In this document: piece by piece, positions 57,557 through 64,000 of the stretch
How the letters are laid out: each line of letters begins with the position of its first letter
How positions within the stretch are numbered: position 1 is the first letter of the stretch
Assembly (NCBI GenBank): GCA_958496175.1
Contig: OY292275.1
Location: forward strand, 15,190,001-15,254,000
Reading direction: 5' to 3'
DNA length: 64,000 bases
DNA from: Sisyra terminalis
Taxonomy: Eukaryota > Arthropoda > Insecta > Neuroptera > Sisyridae
The notes under the pieces: model-generated
Told to the model about the DNA's origin: nothing
What the model saw: the letters and a program-made list of their open reading frames with translations, nothing else
Database searches by the model: none
Position numbers and translations under genes: made by a program

Positions 57557-59270
57557 CTATTTTGATGTCAGCTCATATGGAGTTCTTTTTGATTTCAGTC
57601 TTCTAATGGTTGAGTGCTTTTGAAGTGGCCCCATTAACGGATTAAGTATAACAATATAACATAAAGTGAACTTCACTTTTTTGTTCGACCATTTCTGAAA
57701 TTGGACATCTGTGCAGGTCTTGATGCAGCATATCGTTGGTAACATACCATGGTGCACCCGCCATCGTTCGTAACATTTTTGACTGACATATTAGGATCAT
57801 TTTGGTGCTTGATTTACTGACGCAAGCCCATAATTCAGTCCCATAGCTCCATATCGGAACTATTATGGCCTTGTATAGGAGCAGTTTATTTTCCAAATAC
57901 ATTATGGATTTCCTTCCCATAAGCCAGTATAGCTGTTTGAACCTCTGCATGGTTTGGGTTCTCTTTTTTGCTATATGGGTTCTCCAGGTAAGTGTTTTAT
58001 CGAGGTAAAGTCAAAGATATTTCACCGAACTCGATTCTGAAATACCCAACCCCTCGACATAAACGATGGGGCAGATGCTTCTTCTGAGAGTGAAGTTGAC
58101 CAGTTTCGTTTTTGCCTCGTTCAGTTTTATCCACTGGTCCGTCCAAGCTTCAATTCAGGCGATGTGGTGTTGGAGATGAGCTACTGCAACCACAGGATCC
58201 TCATTGCTAGTCATTATGACTATATCGTCAGCAAATGTCCCAATAAAGGTATTGGTGGTTGTTGGTAGATCGGCAGTGTACAGTAGGTAAAGAATGGCAC
58301 CTAGTACACTGCCTTGAGGAACGCCTGATTTGATTTGGCAATAGCTAGAAGTTTTGTCATTTACTCGTGTTCGGAATTGTCGGTTTTGCAGGTAAGATGA
58401 AAAAAGCTTGTGGTATGCGGGCACATATTTTTTTGTTTTGTATAGTAGACCGTCATGCCAAACTTTATCGAAAGCCTGACTTATGTCTAGGAAAACCGAA
58501 AAGTAGTACTTTATATTTTCCATAGCTTCGTTTATGGTGTTGACTACTCTGTGGCATTGTTATATAGTCGAGTGGCCTTGCCTGAATCCAAATTGATGAT
58601 TAGGAATTTCTTCTAGAATGGGAAGGATTTTTTTTAGTATGAGCTTTTCACGGAGCTTAGAAATAATTGGAAGAAGACTTATTGGGCGGTACGAAGACAC
58701 AATGTTTGGATTTTTTCCTGGTTTCAGAACCTCTACTACTTCAGCGTTTTTAATATTTCGGGCCAGTGATGTAGTCGAAATATAGCATTGAATAAATAGA
58801 GCATCATCATAATTGCCTTTTGTGGGAGCTCTTTTAGCATTTTGGCACTGATCTGATCCACTTCGGGTGACTTTTTGTCGTTGAGTTTTTGAACCGCGCT
58901 TTTTATATTTTTAGGCGTAAAAAAAGGTAGAATTTTGTGGCAGAAAATCAGGCGTATTTAATTCGTTCGTTACTTCTTGATTGATGGTATCATCATTGGA
59001 AGTAAACACCTTAGTCAGGTGAATGCATTTTTGCAGTTCATGTAATGGTAGCATAGGGCCTCAGGTACAGATGCGTTTCTTATTCATAGTACAGGACAAC
59101 CATTGGAAAAAATATCTATGGTTTTGTTTTGCATTCTGACAAGACCAGTGGTTTTTAGCCTGGGTTCGGTGATTCAATCTCGCGAGATCGGTGTATATCT
59201 CTTTTAAATGGTTTTGATGTTTGTTTCTTATGGTTTTGATCATTTTATGCATCAAAGTATACATATAATC
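57557..59270 (-). mobile_element. Truncated Jockey-clade LINE, larger copy
   Basis: Read on the minus strand, the order is an EN-RT linker (HQNHLKEIYTDLARLNHRTQ), SYRPISLLPIISKL, VFLDISQAFDKVWHDGLLYK (RT motif A), SGVPQGSVLGAILYLLYTAD (motif B), TFADDIVIMTS (motif C), then IVPIWSYGTELWACVSKSST and MLRTMAGAPWYVTNDMLHQD near the end. It is broken by several stops and frameshifts. It is a different copy from that at 50.4 kb but the same clade. The 5' endonuclease is absent. Confidence 0.88.
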
Positions 59271-59371
59271 CTACGTTTGGAATTTGAAAAAAATATATTT
59301 TATTTTTCCAACTTAGAAAGGTTTTATGAATGGGCATATGAAACTAGTAGGTGCCAGTACCACTAATAAGG

Positions 59372-59770
59372 TTAAGAACCTGGGACTAAACTATTCGTAA
59401 TTGTTTTAGAGAAGCCACCCCATGCTATTATTCTATAGTTAAGAGAATATACATTAAAATATACAAACCCTTTTAACTCATATATTTTTTTAACTTCTAG
59501 AAAATAAATAAGGGAATCTATATTTTTTTTATTAAATTTTCTGTGTCCGTCCCAATTCATGTGGCAACCAAAATATTACCCTAAATATTTACAATTTTTT
59601 ACTCTAGTAAGTTTTTCATTGTATATTTTTAACTGAAATTGTTTAGGTACGCTATTTTTATCAGAACCAAAGGTCATGTAGGTATTTTTAACTATATTTA
59701 ATGTTAAATAGTTTCTTTGTAACCTTGCTCTCATCTGATATAAGTAAAGGAACATGTTACTTTGTACTTC
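59372..59770 (-). mobile_element. RT thumb fragment of another LINE
   Basis: Read on the minus strand it encodes LTLNIVKNTYMTFGSDKNS, KLTRVKNCKYLG, a stop, then HMNWDGHRKFNKK and SLNYRIIAWGGFSKT. This 'KT.YM.F', 'KYLG', 'W..H', 'Y.I..WGG' series is the region after the catalytic domain of a non-LTR RT, different in detail from the Jockey fragment beside it. It probably belongs to a separate LINE insertion. Confidence 0.65.
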
Positions 59771-60052
59771 TGTCCATGTCTTGCTAACACCTTTAATTAC
59801 AAAGTAATATGTTTTAGAATTATTTTGTATCTTGAAGATAGTAACTTCGAATAATATATTACCTTTAAAATGAGCAGAATTAAGTGTCTAAAGTAGATGA
59901 ATATTGTTTATGACATGAGTACAAATTTTCTGATTGCGAAAGTAAAACATCCCAATTCTCATTTTCTTTTTCTTAGGTATTTTCTGTTTACTTCTTAAAT
60001 ACAAAAATATTAAGATACGAATAAAGAAATGTTTCCAATAAATTGTTCTATT

Positions 60053-60205
60053 TTACTGGTTGCTAAGTGGTCATGGTAGCGGCTCTAAAACTGGTAGGTG
60101 TTGGGTTCAAATCTCGTATCGCACAAATTTTCAATATTTTCCGATTTACAGATTTTTATTAACCCTAGAATTCGTTAAAGATCTTGGTTGCTATAAACGA
60201 TCGAA
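60053..60205 (+). mobile_element. tRNA-derived SINE, copy 5
   Basis: TTACTGGTTGCTAAGTGGTC, B-box GGGTTCAAATCTC, GATTTACAGATTTTTATTAA, CTAGAATTCGTTAAAGATCT. The B-box is intact. Confidence 0.82.
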
Positions 60206-60209
60206 ATTT

Positions 60210-61480
60210 CATAACATTCATAATTTTTAATGAAATATTTTTTTTTCGAAATGGTCTTCCTATTTCTTAATGAATATCCATTTAAATGCCGCTTTTAATC
60301 GGTACTGTACAAATCGGTTTTGTATGCGTAATTTCAAATAGATTCGAAGAAATATTTTCAGCGAGTACCTTGTGGGTCAAATGAGTCTCAATTGACGTCC
60401 AAACATTGTTCAGTTCAATTTGAAATGTAAAAAAAAAAAAACAAAAAAATAAGTAACAATGAGTTAACTGGTGCAATGTGTCTTTGGAGCACCAAATAAA
60501 TAATCTTAATAATAACACTAATATTTCTAACAAATTTTTTTTTACATATAATGTGGTGTTGGTATTCGTTATTTAAAAAATTGTGCGAAAAAATGAATAT
60601 TTTTGGAAAAATCAAAGGAATTTACAAAAACAGTTACAACGTAAGTACCTTTTTTTTCTTCCTAAATGTAATTATTTAATTAATTAACCTCATCAAATAA
60701 AAGAAATAAGTATTAGATCATGCTAAATTATTTATGTGAGATAAAGTATAAGAAATAAGTAACTTAACATGTTTTATGTTATAAATTTTCGGCGTTTTTT
60801 TAAAAATTTAGAAGAATTGAGACAAAGAGTTTGAACTCATACAAATTCATTGAAAATTTCAATATTGTTTGAACTAAACAATGGTGAGTTTAGTGAAGAC
60901 CATTGTTGTAATTCAGTCAGGTTTCATCTACAGGACAATTGATATGTTTATCAGATATGAAAATATTCATACATATATGAACATTAATTTTAAATGCGTA
61001 CGTTTTATTACAAATATATTAATTTGGGAATAAGCGAGAATGGATTGAGAGCCTATGCAGTGTCGAATTTATGGTATATTACTTGATATTTTTTACATTT
61101 CCTGGCTTGGAGATTAATGTTATTATTTCTTTAAAGTTGCACTGTTATAATACTTGTTCGGATTGTGGTAAGTTTCTGCAAGGAATTGGCAAATGATAAA
61201 AGTCTGTAAAAAATAAAAGCATCCAGAGAAATTGGAATTCTCGGTTGCATATTTGCTAAACTTTCCATCTTCCCATTTATCTGCGATTTTTTCTGTAAAT
61301 GTTGGTGGAAAATGGAACAAACCTCTTCTAGTTACAAGTAGCTCATTTTAATTGAATTTACCTCGAACCAGAGATCATTTGATTGTTTGATTGAGGAACA
61401 AAATCATCTCCGTTCCTACAGTAATTATTGTCATCAAAGAAGAATATATATAAGGAAATTTTTTTTATACTAATTCAAAT
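60210..61480. other. AT-rich spacer, no gene seen
   Basis: Only short, AT-rich frames. Confidence 0.5.
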
Positions 61481-61489
61481 TTATTATGA

Positions 61490-62965
61490 TTACTTTTATT
61501 GTTGTATTAACATCCCCATCAAGTTAGCAATACAATTTTGAAATTCGTAAGAAAAAATTACGAAATATTTTGTTGCTCTTTTGTAGTACGAAAAATTTGG
61601 AGGAAAAATTATGTCGCTCGTATATCTTCCAAAAAAACGCCATGTAGTGCTAGCTTGACGTTTAGAGCTTCTCTATAAATATTCTAATAACAATTTTTCG
61701 ATAAATTAGTTAATGAAAAGCATTTGTCAGTTGCATATTTTCCGTGAAAAATCCGTTGAAAATAAAAGCTCAATTTGAAACGTTTTCATAATATTGCATT
61801 TCCTGCAAAATTGTGTGCCATTAATAAGTGTGTATTTTGTAGTTCAAGAGATTGGGCAGAAAAAAATTTGTCGCTTGCATATTTTCCAAGAAAATGCTGC
61901 TTAAAGAAAAAGCTCATATTTTTGGATCATTTTTTTGGCAAATACAATGTGAATTGAAAAAAACTCCAGAGAGAATTTTTTTCATTAAACGGCGTTTTCT
62001 TGGAAAATATGTAAGTGGGACATTTTTTTGGAAAATACGATTATTTGAAAATGCTTCAATTTGAGCTTTTTTTTCAAACGGAGTTTTCACGGTAATATAT
62101 GAGCAAAGTAAATTTTCTTTTAAATCTCTTGAATTTCAAAATCACATCAATTAATAACGTAAAAAATTGAATATTTATAGAAAAGGTCTCAGTGTCAAGC
62201 ACGTCAGCACTACATAGAGGGTTTCTTTGGAAAAATTGCGAACGACATCTTATTTTCCTCTCAAATTACTCGAACTACAAGAAAGCAAACAAATATTCTG
62301 TAGTTATAATTAAAATAATAATAAATAAGGTTTTCTATTCAAACAAAGGATTATTTTTGTACCTTCCTTCGCCTAAATTCTTCAGCAAAGTAACACTGAA
62401 CAATAAAGCTCTAATAACTCAACACACACGCCCATCAAGTTAGCACTTCACTTTTGAAATTTTTTAATATAACTACGTAATATTTTGTCGCTTTCTTGTA
62501 GTTCGAGAAATTTGAAAGGAAAATAAGATGTCGCTTGCATATTTTCCAGAAAAATTCTATGTAGTGCTTGACGTTTAGAGCTTTTCTATATATATTCAAA
62601 TATCTTCTTTTTTTACGTTACTAATTGGCGTAATTTTGTGGTTCCAGAGATTTAAAAGAAAATATTTATTGCTCACATATTTTCCATGAAAACTCCGTTT
62701 AAAAGAAAAGTTAGAATTGAAGCATTTTCAAAACATTGTATTTTGCGGAAAATATTTGCACCAGAGAAATCCTATGTAGTACTAGCTTGACGTTTAGAGC
62801 TTATCTATAAATATTCAAATATCGATTTTTTTAAGGCAATTCGTTGGTGTGAATTTGCGTCTCGAAAGATTTAAAAGAAAAACAAATGTCGGTTGCATAT
62901 TTTCGGTGGAAAGTCCATTTAATGGAAAAGCTTAATTTGAACCATTTTCAAAATATTAGATTTTC
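61490..62965. repeat. Cluster of diverged direct and inverted repeats
   Basis: The unit 'TGTCGCTTGCATATTTTCC...CTATGTAGTGCTAGCTTGAC...GACGTTTAGAGCTT.TCTATAAATATTC' occurs in plus orientation with GACGTTTAGAGCTT at about 61658, 62571 and 62790. It occurs inverted at about 62165-62290. A second shared segment, 'CCCATCAAGTTAGCA', is at about 61515 and 62430. The arms 62165-62290 and 62480-62600 can pair. Coding frames here are chance readings of the repeat. Confidence 0.65.
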
Positions 62966-62969
62966 TTAA

Positions 62970-63435
62970 ACATAATAAAATTCTTCGTTCATTAATTATT
63001 CTTATAATCTCTTTCAAATGTCAAAAAACATTTCAAGAAAATGTTATTTTTCAAAAGATACGGAACTGATTTCGTATAAAAGTAAAAAAAAAATAATTTC
63101 CAAAGAAAATTGGAAAAACGATTTGAATGTGAAGGACAAACATAATAAAAACATTATTGAATATTCGACATGCAGAATCAAAGGTCATAGTATTTGTATT
63201 GCAAAGTTTTTAAATCTTTTTATCTGAAACAAGAAATATACATTTCTAACATGCCGTAATATTATGTAAATGAAGGATAGATTGAATAATTGCATCGTTA
63301 TTAGGCTGTATGATGTATTGACAAGGTCTATTAATTTTTTTCTAAATATGATATACCAAGTACTGCACATATAATAAAAGTTATCTAAATGAAAAGCAAG
63401 GATTTCCGTTGAAAAAAAACATCGATAGGTTAAAT
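62970..63435. other. AT-rich DNA, no gene seen
   Basis: A 69-codon Lys-rich frame at 63018-63227 has no recognisable family. Confidence 0.45.
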
Positions 63436-63437
63436 AT

Positions 63438-63918
63438 ATAATTTTATTTATTTTTAGTAGGATAGTGGACATGAAAGGATATAGATCCATATACTAATTA
63501 TTAATTTTAGACGTTTGATTTTACGTCAAATTTAGTTTATAAGTACAGTATACAAACCATGATTAGTATCGTTGCCTTTTAAAAATGTTTTAATTACCAC
63601 GATTTTAACTAATTTTATAAATAATTAATTTTAATGTAAATAAATGTTAACATATAAAAATTTTAATTTAAAAGAAGTTTGTAATGTATATGTGCGATAA
63701 AGAAAACAATTTCAATGTTATTGTGATGTATATTGTGTACTTCATATTAACGTAATTTAACAATCAGTAATGTTTGAAAGATTCTGTAATACATGTGTTT
63801 GTATGATTTTAGAAGCCTGATGAAGCTCTAATAAAAGACCGAAACGTGTCGCTAAATTAATAATTAGTAAATGGATCTACATCCTTTCATGTCCACTATC
63901 CTACTAAAAATAAATCAA
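63438..63918. mobile_element. Inverted-repeat element with hammerhead-like core
   Basis: The left arm (about 63438-63512) reads AGTAGGATAGTGGACATGAAAGG and the right arm (about 63845-63918) is its near-perfect complement. The right arm is preceded by CTGATGA (63817-63823), a short weak stem, then GAAAC (63841-63845). Related by its edge sequence to the element at 25.5-26.2 kb. No protein. Confidence 0.65.
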
Positions 63919-64000
63919 ATTATGTAAATTATGGACACAACCAATTTATCGTTAAATATATAGAATATAGAATATAAATTTATAGAATATAAATTTGTAG

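Noticed and set aside
1..64000. CRISPR arrays, bacterial operons, riboswitches
   Set aside because: Intron-containing genes, Pol III tRNA genes with T-run terminators and insect-type transposons show a eukaryotic nuclear sequence, and no spacer-repeat array is present.

Overview
This window looks like nuclear DNA of an insect. It is strongly AT-rich, its genes have GT-AG introns, and it holds RNA polymerase III tRNA genes, a tRNA-derived SINE family, solo LTRs, Jockey-type and other non-LTR retrotransposon fragments, a Penelope-like element remnant and many fold-back/MITE elements. A beetle would fit, but the order cannot be fixed from sequence alone.

Two multi-exon protein genes are well supported. 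On the minus strand (about 28.2 to 11.0 kb) lies a homologue of SESTD1, with an N-terminal SEC14/CRAL-TRIO lipid-binding domain followed by spectrin-like repeats. I resolve nine coding exons with matching phases, about 995 residues, plus a likely 5' UTR exon. The protein carries a long C-terminal tail absent from the roughly 700-residue vertebrate protein, and that tail holds two FFAT-like motifs. Two nearly identical tRNA-Lys(TTT) genes sit in its introns in opposite orientations. On the plus strand (51963 to 56427) lies a titin-superfamily, muscle-type protein with order FN3-Ig-Ig-FN3, a long charged/proline-rich region and a hydrophobic C-terminus. I add a short first exon starting MGNASGK, a myristoylation-type N-terminus, and an 81-base in-frame intron that hides inside what otherwise reads as one long ORF.

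At 3.9 to 4.9 kb a GC-richer patch holds two unrecognised candidates. One is a small signal-peptide/C-terminal-hydrophobic protein split over two overlapping frames, with a canonical -1 slippery heptamer (A AAT TTA) in the overlap. The other is a 141-residue hydrophobic ORF on the opposite strand.

The rest is transposon-rich. Five copies of one SINE family are scattered at 16.2, 31.7, 35.7, 42.4 and 60.1 kb. Two solo LTRs of one family (9.4 and 34.6 kb) both have ATAT target duplications. Several inverted-repeat elements carry a hammerhead-like CTGATGA...GAAA core, and a related one encloses a GIY-YIG endonuclease remnant typical of Penelope-like elements. There are retrotransposon fragments at the left edge and at 13.4, 16.9, 50.4, 57.5 and 59.4 kb. 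GC-rich non-coding islands at 18.3, 28.2, 39.4-40.6, 47.5-48.0 and 51.8 kb look like promoters or regulatory DNA. Long introns and the 28-50 kb spacer otherwise hold no convincing genes.
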